From Pelagirhabdus alkalitolerans (lineage in GTDB: Bacteria > Bacillota > Bacilli > Bacillales > Amphibacillaceae), in NCBI RefSeq assembly GCF_900096905.1, contig NZ_FMYI01000011.1, positions 1-63,629 on the forward strand: a stretch of 63,629 nt of DNA, given 5' to 3'. The position numbers were made by a program, and so were the translations under genes. Of this stretch, positions 35,360 through 43,393 are shown in pieces. The notes below the pieces were generated by a model. The model searched no databases, was not told the DNA's origin, and saw only the letters and a list, made by a program, of their open reading frames with translations. Numbering within the stretch: the first letter of the stretch is position 1; each line of letters begins with the position of its first letter.

Positions 35360-36007
35360 TTACTCTGTTTCTTCCTCTTCTTCTCCACTGTCACCTTTTT
35401 GGCCAACAAGTTCTGGTTCAGCGTCTTCATCTTCTTCAGTTTCTTCTAAGTCTTCTTCAGAATCTGGAGCTGTTACCGTTACAATCGTTGTATTTTCATC
35501 TTCTAAGATCTCGTAATTCTTACCATCTTTTAAGTCAGAGATCATAATTGAATCCCCAACATTTAATTCAGATACATCAACTGTGATCTCTTCAGGAATT
35601 TCTCTAGGTTTAGCACGAACAAGTACTTCATAAAGTGGTTGTTGTAGTACGCCACCTTCTTTAGAACCAATTGCTTCACCTAATAAGTGAACAGATACGT
35701 TGACGTCCATTTCTTGAGACATGTCAACAACATAAAAGTCTGCATGAATTAATTGGTCTTTTAACGGTTCAATTTGATAATCATGTAGCATAACATCTAC
35801 CGTTTCACCATCTTCAACATCTAAAGAGATGATCGTGTTACGTCCTTCATCACGAACTGTTTTTAATAATTCAATCGTATTAACCGCAACTGTGATAGGG
35901 TCATTGTTGTGACCATATACGACAGACGGTACCATGCCCGCGTCTCTTATACTCTTTGTACTTCCTTTAGTTAAATCATTTCTGCGTACTGCTTTTAATG
36001 TTGCCAT
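35360..36007 (-). CDS. rplY: 50S ribosomal protein L25/general stress protein Ctc
   Basis: Binds 5S rRNA; in B. subtilis Ctc is a sigma-B stress protein. The N-terminal L25 domain (about 1-95: RNDLTKGSTKSIRDAGMVPSV) is followed by the TL5/CTC beta domain (about 100-185) and a very acidic tail of about 30 residues. The start at 36007 (MATLKAVRR) is 8 nt after GGAGG. A sigma-B promoter and a leader hairpin lie upstream. Confidence 0.94.
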   Translation of the reverse strand: MATLKAVRRNDLTKGSTKSIRDAGMVPSVVYGHNNDPITVAVNTIELLKTVRDEGRNTIISLDVEDGETVDVMLHDYQIEPLKDQLIHADFYVVDMSQEMDVNVSVHLLGEAIGSKEGGVLQQPLYEVLVRAKPREIPEEITVDVSELNVGDSIMISDLKDGKNYEILEDENTTIVTVTAPDSEEDLEETEEDEDAEPELVGQKGDSGEEEEETE

Positions 36008-36072
36008 TATTTTAACCTCCAATAATTTTCATTCATAGCCATTCAAATAATCAATATACTTGATTTATTTAA

Positions 36073-36106
36073 CTATCGCCAAGTCACTGCCTCATCTTGT
36101 CGATAG
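36073..36106 (-). promoter_or_regulatory. leader hairpin of rplY
   Basis: Minus-strand RNA would fold CUAUCG-A-CAAG with CUUG-G-CGAUAG around a 12-nt loop (one A/G mismatch), in the untranslated leader 66-99 nt before the rplY start. It has no T-tail, so it is not a terminator. A regulatory role is speculative. Confidence 0.4.
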
Positions 36107-36131
36107 GAAATAATAATTGCTGACTACCTAT

Positions 36132-36157
36132 TTACCCTCTACTATACCTTATTAAAC
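36132..36157 (-). promoter_or_regulatory. sigma-B promoter of rplY (ctc)
   Basis: The minus strand reads GTTTAA (36157-36152), 14 bp, GGGTAA (36137-36132), against the sigma-B consensus GTTTAA-N12-15-GGGTAT. B. subtilis ctc is the classic sigma-B gene. Confidence 0.75.
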
Positions 36158-36171
36158 CTAATTCTTAAAGA

Positions 36172-37125
36172 TTAGTCAAATAGGACACTAACAGAAAGTT
36201 CTTCGTGCACACGAATAATCGCTTCGCTGATTAGTGGTGCAACAGATAAAATTCTTACTTTTTCTGTTTGTTTTTCTTCTGGTAATGGAATTGAATTCGT
36301 CACGACGAGCTCTTTAATTGGTGAGTCTCCAATCCGATCCAAAGCAGGCCCTGATAAGACTGGATGTGTACAGCATGCATAAACATCTGTAGCACCGCTT
36401 TTAATTAGCGCATTTGCAGCTAAACTGATCGTACCTGCTGTATCAATCATATCATCAATTAAAATCGCCGTTCTTCCTTCTACATCACCAACAATGTTCA
36501 TCACTTCTGCCACGTTAGGTTTCGGTCGGCGCTTATCAATAATTGCAATTGGAGCCTTTAGCCTTTCAGCTAATTGACGCGCACGTGATACACCACCGTG
36601 GTCAGGTGAGACGATTACAACATCATCTAGTCCTTTTTCATTCCAGTAATCACCCAAAATTGGAACCCCAACCAGTTGATCAACTGGAATGTTAAAGAAC
36701 CCTTGGATTTGAGGTGCATGTAAATCAAGTGTAATCACACGTGAGGCACCTGCAACCTGGAGAATATCAGCTACAAGTTTTGCTGTGATCGGTTCTCTTG
36801 CACGTGCTTTACGATCTTGTCTTGCGTAACCATAGTAAGGAATGACGACATTAATCGTTTGAGCTGATGCACGCTTTAATGCATCAATCATAATGAGAAG
36901 TTCCATAATATGCTTGTTAACGGGAGCACTTGTTGATTGCACCACATAAACATCACAACCACGAACGCTTTCTTCAATGTTGATCTGGATTTCTCCATCA
37001 CTGAAGCTTGTTACTGAGCATTCGCCCATTGGCACGCCAATTTGTTCTGCAATTTCATTGGCCAAATCAGGGTTGGAATTAAGCGTGAATACTTTTAGCT
37101 TTCGATCTTGATAAGTTTGAGACAT
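36172..37125 (-). CDS. prs: ribose-phosphate pyrophosphokinase (PRPP synthase)
   Basis: Makes PRPP from ribose 5-phosphate and ATP. Signature DLHAPQIQGFF near residue 130, PRPP-binding loop ILIDDMIDTAGTI near 220, and VSPDHGGVSRARQLAE. The start at 37125 (MSQTYQDRKL) has GGAGG 8 nt upstream. It has 317 residues. It follows glmU closely, as in B. subtilis. Confidence 0.97.
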   Translation of the reverse strand: MSQTYQDRKLKVFTLNSNPDLANEIAEQIGVPMGECSVTSFSDGEIQINIEESVRGCDVYVVQSTSAPVNKHIMELLIMIDALKRASAQTINVVIPYYGYARQDRKARAREPITAKLVADILQVAGASRVITLDLHAPQIQGFFNIPVDQLVGVPILGDYWNEKGLDDVVIVSPDHGGVSRARQLAERLKAPIAIIDKRRPKPNVAEVMNIVGDVEGRTAILIDDMIDTAGTISLAANALIKSGATDVYACCTHPVLSGPALDRIGDSPIKELVVTNSIPLPEEKQTEKVRILSVAPLISEAIIRVHEELSVSVLFD

Positions 37126-37145
37126 GCCATAAACCTCCATCGTGT

Positions 37146-38522
37146 CTATTTTAATAATTTATTAAACTTTTTTGCGTAACCCTCTTTATTAGACTGTTTT
37201 GCCCTGGCAATCGATAAAGCTTCAGATGGAACATCTTTATTAATCGTTGACCCAGCAGCAACTAATGCGCCTTTTTCTATTGTAACAGGTGCAATTAAAT
37301 TTGTATTGCAACCAATAAAGACATCATCTTCAATGACGGTTTTAAATTTATTTTCACCATCATAATTCACTGTGATACTTCCGCAACCAACATTTACGTT
37401 CTCACCAATTTCAGCATCACCTATATAGCTTAAGTGTGATACTTTACTTCTCGAATTAACCTGTGACTTTTTGATTTCAACAAAGTTACCAACCTTAACA
37501 TCATCACCTAAGTCAGATGCTGGACGAATATGCGCATACGGGCCTACGTGAACACGAGAACCTATTTTGCTTTCAGTTGCTACACTTTGTTTTAGAACGG
37601 ATTCCTTTCCAATATGACAATCTGTGATCTCGCTGTTAGGTCCGATCACCGTACCTTCTTCAATGTAAGTATCGCCTTTTATTATAGATCCTGGTTCAAT
37701 GGTGACATCTGATTCAATTTTAACACCCGGTGCGATGTATGTATGATTAGGATCCACAATCGTTACCCCATTTTTCATATGCTGCTTATTAATCCGCTCT
37801 TTCATGAGTCTTTCAGCAGTCGATAAAGCAACACGATCATTGACACCGATCGTTTCATTCGGATCATCTGTTTTAAATGCGGCAACTTTCTTATTCTGTA
37901 ATTGAGCCATTTCGATGACATCTGGCAAGTAGTATTCACCTTGTGCATTTTCATTTGATACGTTGTTTAATGCATCAAATAAAAAGGCATTATCAAAACA
38001 ATAGGTCGCTGTATTAATTTCATTAACTGCGAGCTCCTCTGCGTTTGCATCTTTATGCTCAACAATCTTCTGCACTTGATTGGATTCATCACGGATGATT
38101 CGACCATACCCTGTTGCATCATCCATCATAGCGGTTAATACAGTCACCGTTGCTTCTTCTTTTGTGTGATAATCAAAAAGTGACTGCAACGTTTCTTTCG
38201 TTAAAAGTGGCGTATCACCACAAACAACTAACGTTACACCTTTTTGGTCTTTGAGTAAGTCTTCTGCTTGTAAAACAGCATGCCCCGTACCTAATTGTTC
38301 TTCTTGTAAAACGAACTGAGATGAATCTCCTAATTGTTCTTGTACCTTTTCAGCTCCGAACCCAACTACCGTAATAATCTCATCTAAATCGAGTCCGACT
38401 AATTGATCGACAACATGTTGAACCATTGGTCGATTCATGACAGGGTGAAGCACTTTATAGAGCTTCGATTTCATTCGTGTTCCTTGCCCAGCTGCTAGAA
38501 CAACTGCATATTTATTAACCAT
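37146..38522 (-). CDS. glmU: bifunctional GlcNAc-1-P uridyltransferase/GlcN-1-P acetyltransferase
   Basis: Makes UDP-GlcNAc for wall synthesis. N-terminal nucleotidyltransferase with LAAGQGTRMKSKLYKVLHP, then a left-handed beta-helix of hexapeptide repeats (about 250-440) with the acetyltransferase signature GCGSITVNYDG. It has 458 residues. Located between spoVG and prs (B. subtilis gcaD). Confidence 0.97.
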   Translation of the reverse strand: MVNKYAVVLAAGQGTRMKSKLYKVLHPVMNRPMVQHVVDQLVGLDLDEIITVVGFGAEKVQEQLGDSSQFVLQEEQLGTGHAVLQAEDLLKDQKGVTLVVCGDTPLLTKETLQSLFDYHTKEEATVTVLTAMMDDATGYGRIIRDESNQVQKIVEHKDANAEELAVNEINTATYCFDNAFLFDALNNVSNENAQGEYYLPDVIEMAQLQNKKVAAFKTDDPNETIGVNDRVALSTAERLMKERINKQHMKNGVTIVDPNHTYIAPGVKIESDVTIEPGSIIKGDTYIEEGTVIGPNSEITDCHIGKESVLKQSVATESKIGSRVHVGPYAHIRPASDLGDDVKVGNFVEIKKSQVNSRSKVSHLSYIGDAEIGENVNVGCGSITVNYDGENKFKTVIEDDVFIGCNTNLIAPVTIEKGALVAAGSTINKDVPSEALSIARAKQSNKEGYAKKFNKLLK

Positions 38523-38660
38523 GAAGGAAACCTCCGATATTATTAAGTCATCTCAAGTTTGTTGAGTAAGACTTTGACTATTAAAATTATACCATTAAAG
38601 AATATACCTTAAAACCCTGACTATTTCAATAGAGTCAACGAGATCGTTTGATGAAGACAT

Positions 38661-38691
38661 AAAAAAAGCCTAATCATTATGGATTAGACTT
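38661..38691 (-). terminator. spoVG terminator
   Basis: TAATC/GATTA stem followed on the minus strand by GGC and seven T residues, just after the spoVG stop. Confidence 0.85.
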
Positions 38692-38705
38692 CTCTAAAGA
38701 AGTGA

Positions 38706-38996
38706 TTAAGATACACCAGCTTCTTCATATTCCCGCTTTGATTCAGCGACTTCATCATACTTAGACAATACAGCATCTTGTATCTTCGCTCGCATGTTTG
38801 CATTAATGGGATGTGCAATATCTCTAAATTGTCCATCTGGCGTTCGTTTAGATGGCATTGCAACAAACAAACCATTATTCCCATCGATGACGCGGATGTC
38901 GTGAATAACAAACTCCTCATCCAACGTAATTGAAGAAATAGCCTTCATACGACTATCGCTTTCTACGCTGCGCAGTCTAACATCAGTTACTTCCAT
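38706..38996 (-). CDS. spoVG: septation protein SpoVG
   Basis: Nucleic-acid-binding regulator of 96 residues, affecting septation and sporulation. Begins MEVTDVRLR, with FVIHDIRVIDGNNGLFVAMPSK and the ADIxHP-like RDIAHPI motif. A sigma-H promoter lies about 45-75 bp upstream. It is separated from purR by about 145 bp with no yabJ gene. Confidence 0.96.
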   Translation of the reverse strand: MEVTDVRLRSVESDSRMKAISSITLDEEFVIHDIRVIDGNNGLFVAMPSKRTPDGQFRDIAHPINANMRAKIQDAVLSKYDEVAESKREYEEAGVS

Positions 38997-39041
38997 TTCG
39001 TCACCTTCCTTTCTGCCTAATCAAACAATTGCTACTCGTAA

Positions 39042-39069
39042 GTTCAACATAAGGCAGGTGTTTTCCTGC
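39042..39069 (-). promoter_or_regulatory. sigma-H promoter of spoVG
   Basis: The minus strand reads GCAGGAAAA (39069-39061), 12 bp, GTTGAAC (39048-39042), close to the sigma-H consensus RNAGGAWWW-N11-12-RNNGAAT. Confidence 0.7.
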
Positions 39070-39142
39070 TGAATTTTATAGTTTCTAGTAAAATTTAACC
39101 GTTTTGTCACATTTATACTAAGTGTTCACAACTTATAAACGA

Positions 39143-39958
39143 TTAATTTGAGAAGTAATTACCTTTGTCGATGGTGATCCGTTCATTTTTGACATCAACA
39201 TTTGAAATTTTTAAAAGCGATGTGTAATCATCAACCACGCGCTCATCTTCTTCATCTTCCGCTTCAGCTAAGACACCAATTCCTGCAACGTGTGCATCGA
39301 ATTCTTTCAATAAACTCTTCATGCCATCAATCGTGCCGCCTGCTTTCATAAAATCATCAATAATACAAACAGTCGAACCTTGCTTTAGACTTCTTTTTGT
39401 TAATACCATCGTTTGAATTTTCCTAGAGGATCCAGATACATAATTAATACTGACAGTTGAACCTTCTGTAATCTTTGGATCTCTTCTAACAATCACAACA
39501 GGGACGTTTAAAAAAGAAGCAACGGCATAAGCAATAGGAATACCTTTTGTTGCGACAGTCACAATTGCATCGACATTAAGCGAATAGAATTGACTTGCAA
39601 ACAACCGACCGATCATACGAACCGTATCGGGTTCACCTAGAACATCACTCATAAATAAGTAACCACCAGGTAGAATTCTTTCAGGATCTTCTAATCGTTG
39701 CGAAAGTGTGTTAATAAATGCTTCACTCTCTTTTGAATCAATCGTTGGTATGTATTTAACACCACCAGCTGCTCCTGATACAGATTCTAAAAAGCCTAAT
39801 CCCTCTTCTCTTAACATTTTGTCCATTATCGTCAAGTCTTCACTAATTGACGATTTTGCTGCATCATAACGTTCTGCAAAAAATGGAAGAGAAATTAATG
39901 TTAACGGATGTTCTAGTACATAATGCGTCATACCGATCAAACGGTCACTTCTTTTCAT
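39143..39958 (-). CDS. purR: purine operon repressor PurR
   Basis: PRPP-responsive repressor of purine genes. N-terminal winged helix (about 1-70: SDRLIGMTHYVLEHPLTLISL), then a phosphoribosyltransferase-like domain with the PRPP loop VCIIDDFMKAGGTI near 205. The start at 39958 (MKRSDRLIG) is 5 nt after AGAGGTG. It has 271 residues. PurBox-like sites lie directly upstream. Confidence 0.96.
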   Translation of the reverse strand: MKRSDRLIGMTHYVLEHPLTLISLPFFAERYDAAKSSISEDLTIMDKMLREEGLGFLESVSGAAGGVKYIPTIDSKESEAFINTLSQRLEDPERILPGGYLFMSDVLGEPDTVRMIGRLFASQFYSLNVDAIVTVATKGIPIAYAVASFLNVPVVIVRRDPKITEGSTVSINYVSGSSRKIQTMVLTKRSLKQGSTVCIIDDFMKAGGTIDGMKSLLKEFDAHVAGIGVLAEAEDEEDERVVDDYTSLLKISNVDVKNERITIDKGNYFSN

Positions 39959-39970
39959 AACTTCACCTCT

Positions 39971-40014
39971 AAAACCGAATATTTTCAATTAAACATAACA
40001 TTATATACGGTTTT
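39971..40014. promoter_or_regulatory. PurBox-like pair at the purR promoter
   Basis: Plus-strand AAAACCGAATATT (39971-39983) matches the PurBox AWWWCCGAACWWT with one mismatch; an inverted partner TATACGGTTTT (40004-40014) is weaker. A minus-strand -10 TATAAT (40005-40000) lies between them. Confidence 0.6.
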
Positions 40015-40022
40015 AATCAAGT

Positions 40023-40844
40023 TTATTTCTTTTTATAAAGATACATCGTTAGCGGACTAAAAATAGCAATTAATAAAACCGAAACGACAACGACCCATAT
40101 TAATGCCGTATAATCTGGCGTGCCATCCATAAACCCTCTAACCGTATCAACTAATAAGGATATAGGGTTTACGTTCACAAACGATTCTAACCAACTTGGC
40201 ATCGTTTCTGGAGCTACAAAGACATTACTCACAAATGTGATTGGGAAAAGGATTGCCATACTAGCTGCCATTAAAGACTTCTCAGATCGCATCACCAAAC
40301 TGAGTGATGTCCAAATCCATGAAATACTAAAAGCAAAGAATAGTAAGGTTGCTAATCCCAATAAGATTCCCAAAAGTCCTCCATCCGCTCGAAATCCTAG
40401 TGCATAACCCAATATAAGCATAATGGTAGACGCAAGTGAATAGCGAACCACATCAACAATCAAGGCGCCAATCAATACAGACGGGCTCCATATCGGCAAT
40501 GTTCTAAAACGATCAAAAACACCTTTTTTAATATCATTATTTAATTCAATCCCTGTATACATCGTGATCATTACAACCGTCATGACAAGAATACCTGGCA
40601 AAACAAATTGTAAATAAGCACTTGTCGAGCCAGCAATGGCGCCACCAAACAAATAAGTGAACATAAGTAGGTAAATGACCGGAAAGGCTGTCACATCGAA
40701 TAGTTGTTCTGGAACGTACTTAATTTTAAGAAGCATACGCCCGCTAAATGTCATACAGGTCGAAAGAGCACTAGCTTGTTTCGGACGTGAATGGTTAGAT
40801 AATGCCTGTTTAATTGCTTCGTTTTGATTCATACTTTGACTCAT
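40023..40844 (-). CDS. ABC-2 type exporter permease (DrrB-like)
   Basis: Membrane protein of 273 residues with about six helices and an ABC-2 domain; the region IELNNDIKKGVFDRFRTLPIW is typical of DrrB-type drug or antibiotic exporters. It overlaps the ATPase gene by 4 nt. It occupies the position where B. subtilis has ispE, upstream of purR, with only 64 bp to purR. Substrate unknown. Confidence 0.85.
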   Translation of the reverse strand: MSQSMNQNEAIKQALSNHSRPKQASALSTCMTFSGRMLLKIKYVPEQLFDVTAFPVIYLLMFTYLFGGAIAGSTSAYLQFVLPGILVMTVVMITMYTGIELNNDIKKGVFDRFRTLPIWSPSVLIGALIVDVVRYSLASTIMLILGYALGFRADGGLLGILLGLATLLFFAFSISWIWTSLSLVMRSEKSLMAASMAILFPITFVSNVFVAPETMPSWLESFVNVNPISLLVDTVRGFMDGTPDYTALIWVVVVSVLLIAIFSPLTMYLYKKK

Positions 40845-41833
40845 GCTGTCTCCTCCACTTCTTCTACCTCATTCTCAGCCTCAGCAGGTTTTCCAGTTAA
40901 GGTTAAAAACACCTCATCAAGACTTGGTTGCCCTAACGAAAAATCAGTCATGGTAATCTCAGCAGATTCCAAAGCTGTCAGCGCCCTTGCGACTCGAGAA
41001 TGATCAGACACTTGCGCTGTGATCACAAGTGGATCAGATGCCAGATGAACGTCCGCTTCAATTGATTCTTTTAATATCTCAGCAGCGCGATCACGCATAT
41101 CAGGGTTCAATACACGCACGTGTAGTTTCCCACTCCCTACAGATGCCTTTAGTTCACTACTCGTACCCTCAGCAATAACCTCTCCATGATCAATAACCGC
41201 AATTCGATCCGCGAGTTGATCTGCCTCATCTAAATATTGTGTTGTCAAAAGTACCGTCGTTCCCGCATCAACTAACAGCCTTATAATATCCCAAACTTGA
41301 TTTCGACTTCTAGGATCGAGCCCAGTTGTCGGCTCATCTAGAAATAGTATTTCTGGTGAAACAATAATACTTGCAGCGATATCTAATCGTCTTCGCATAC
41401 CGCCAGAATAATTTTTCACTTGTCTTTTTGCCGCATCTTGTAAACCAAAAGCCATTAAAAGCTCCATTCCACGTTGTTTGGCTTCTTTTCGACTAAACCC
41501 TAAAAGGCGACCAATCATCACCATATTTTCAAGGCCTGATAGATCTTCATCTAATGAAGCAAACTGCCCCGTTAAACTAATACGTTGTTTGACCTGATTC
41601 GCATCCTTAATGACATCAAAACCTAAAACGTTTGCTGTACCGGCGTCAGGCTTTAGTAATGTTGTCAACATGCGAATCGCTGTTGTTTTCCCTGCGCCAT
41701 TAGGCCCCAAAACGCCATAAATAGAACCTTTTTTCACTTTTAAATTCACACCATCTACCGCTCGGTTGTCTCCAAAATGTTTAACAAGATCCGTTGTCTC
41801 TATTGCCCATGTATCCTCATTTTTTTCTTTCAT
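40841..41833 (-). CDS. ABC exporter ATP-binding protein (DrrA-like)
   Basis: Protein of 330 residues: ABC domain with Walker A GPNGAGKTT near 44, signature YSGGMRRRLDIAAS, Walker B ILFLDEPTTGLDPRSR, and a C-terminal extension of about 90 residues typical of DrrA, ending in a glutamate-rich tail. It pairs with the downstream permease. Possible roles are drug, lipid or peptide export. The ribosome binding site GAGGGGGAG is strong. Confidence 0.88.
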   Translation of the reverse strand: MKEKNEDTWAIETTDLVKHFGDNRAVDGVNLKVKKGSIYGVLGPNGAGKTTAIRMLTTLLKPDAGTANVLGFDVIKDANQVKQRISLTGQFASLDEDLSGLENMVMIGRLLGFSRKEAKQRGMELLMAFGLQDAAKRQVKNYSGGMRRRLDIAASIIVSPEILFLDEPTTGLDPRSRNQVWDIIRLLVDAGTTVLLTTQYLDEADQLADRIAVIDHGEVIAEGTSSELKASVGSGKLHVRVLNPDMRDRAAEILKESIEADVHLASDPLVITAQVSDHSRVARALTALESAEITMTDFSLGQPSLDEVFLTLTGKPAEAENEVEEVEETA

Positions 41834-42032
41834 ATCAATACACTCCCCCTCAGTAGTCTACAGCTTAAAATGTATTACATTAAGATATGATCAAATCAAC
41901 TGTATTGATGAAAAGAAATATTTATTATGACAAATTCGCCCCAAATATCAATAAATCCTTTTTTAGTTAAATAATATTGCCACAGTTGAAATAAATACGA
42001 CAGTTAGTTAATACACTTATCTTTTTGCACAT

Positions 42033-42063
42033 AAAAAAAGCAGTAAGCTTGATCGCTACTGCT
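42033..42063 (-). terminator. veg terminator
   Basis: AGCAGTAGC/GCTTACTGCT stem followed on the minus strand by seven T residues. It overlaps the last codons of veg. Confidence 0.88.
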
Positions 42064-42319
42064 CAACAACAACCTTATGTCTTTCTTCTACAAAACTAAG
42101 TTCTACCGTCTCTGTAAGTACATCTGCATAGCTATACGAAACACGTTCAAAGGCATTTTCCTGTTGGTCTAAAGCTACAATAAAGACCGATGGATATGTT
42201 TCCTCTAATGTTCCATAACGTTCTACCGTTCTCTTTCTTCCGCCATTTGCAACAAGCTTCAAGCGTTTTCCAATCTGGTCGTCCAAAGTACGTTTGATTT
42301 CAATTAACGTTTTAGCCAA
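42056..42319 (-). CDS. veg: Veg protein (biofilm-related)
   Basis: Small protein of 87 residues; stimulates biofilm matrix genes in B. subtilis. AKTLIEIKRTLDDQIGKR and ERVSYSYADVLTETVEL match Veg closely. Homology places the start at a TTG (42319), right after GAGGTGGAG. The upstream in-frame ATG at 42370 falls inside the -35 box of the second promoter and is not used. Two strong promoters precede it. Confidence 0.93.
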   Translation of the reverse strand: MAKTLIEIKRTLDDQIGKRLKLVANGGRKRTVERYGTLEETYPSVFIVALDQQENAFERVSYSYADVLTETVELSFVEERHKVVVEQ

Positions 42320-42341
42320 TATACTCCACCTCACTTCATTC

Positions 42342-42370
42342 ATTGTAGCACATATATGGTTTATCGTCAA
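42342..42370 (-). promoter_or_regulatory. veg promoter P2
   Basis: The minus strand reads TTGACG (42370-42365), 17 bp, TACAAT (42347-42342), about 16 bp before the Shine-Dalgarno region. Confidence 0.8.
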
Positions 42371-42381
42371 TAAAATATTAC

Positions 42382-42411
42382 ATTATAACAATAATTTGTT
42401 TAAGATGTCAA
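42382..42411 (-). promoter_or_regulatory. veg promoter P1
   Basis: The minus strand reads TTGACA (42411-42406), 18 bp, TATAAT (42387-42382). Both hexamers are perfect consensus. Confidence 0.8.
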
Positions 42412-42426
42412 TAACTTATTTTTCAT

Positions 42427-43290
42427 CTAATCAACTAAATTTTCAATAAAAGGCCTTCCAACCCTTAGGCAGCCACGTGTTTCAACGCCCCCTATTCCCT
42501 CTTCTTTAGATCGTGTATGTTTAAGTGCTTCTTCTATCGTCACTTTATCCATAAACGATGTATGGGTCAACTTGGCAACAATATAAACGGGATCAAGCGC
42601 ATGAATGTTCACCCGACTAGGCGAGCTTGCGAAATTAGCTCCCGCACGTATTAATGATTGAAAGTGAGATTGACAAGCTCCCGCAAATACAATGAGCTGA
42701 TCTAAATTGGGCTCTAGTTCTCTCGCTTTTCGCACCGCTTCTACAAAGTACCTAGTGTTCCTGTAAGCTTTCAATTCACGCTTTTTACCCTTTTTTTCTG
42801 AATAGGCATCATGACCTGTAATGACAATAATATTCGGTTGAATACGTTTAATGAGTGACGTAATTTCAAGTGGCATATTTTCTTCTTCAATATAAAGGCC
42901 TTGCACGTGTATATCTAGCTTCTTATACAGCTCAATACATTTTTTTAAGTACTGTTTATCTCCGTCCAAATGCAACACCTTCGCCGGTATTTGAAACGAA
43001 TGTGGATGTATCTCGTGTTCTATAATAGGATCTGGTTTGTTTTGTTCTTTCATTAATTGATAATCTTGCTTAAATAAACGATAGGAATAGGCTTGTTGAT
43101 CCTCTTCACGTTGATCAAATCGTTCTTTTAATGTTTCATCAACTTTTATTAAGTCATCGATCGGGGCATCTGCTTCTAAACGAATATCTTCACCAAATAA
43201 AATCGCCTCGTCTTGTTCGATCATCTGAACCCGAAATAATATATCGTGTTGGTAAGATCGCCTTGTGACAAGATCACCTTTTACGATCAT
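42427..43290 (-). CDS. yabG: sporulation-specific protease YabG
   Basis: Cysteine protease (family U57) that trims spore coat proteins and acts in the mother cell under sigma-K in B. subtilis. The N terminus IVKGDLVTRRSYQHDILFRV matches; conserved blocks are NIIVITGHDAYSEKK and VFAGACQSHFQSLIRAGANFASSP. The start at 43290 is 5 nt after a GGGGGGAG run. It has 287 residues. Confidence 0.93.
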   Translation of the reverse strand: MIVKGDLVTRRSYQHDILFRVQMIEQDEAILFGEDIRLEADAPIDDLIKVDETLKERFDQREEDQQAYSYRLFKQDYQLMKEQNKPDPIIEHEIHPHSFQIPAKVLHLDGDKQYLKKCIELYKKLDIHVQGLYIEEENMPLEITSLIKRIQPNIIVITGHDAYSEKKGKKRELKAYRNTRYFVEAVRKARELEPNLDQLIVFAGACQSHFQSLIRAGANFASSPSRVNIHALDPVYIVAKLTHTSFMDKVTIEEALKHTRSKEEGIGGVETRGCLRVGRPFIENLVD

Positions 43291-43393
43291 TATTCTCCCC
43301 CCTCTTTTCACCTCACACCTATCGTATGAAAAAAGAGTTCAGTAAGTGATTCGCCTAAAAAAATAAACCCACTCGACTTGAGTGAGTTCAGAT

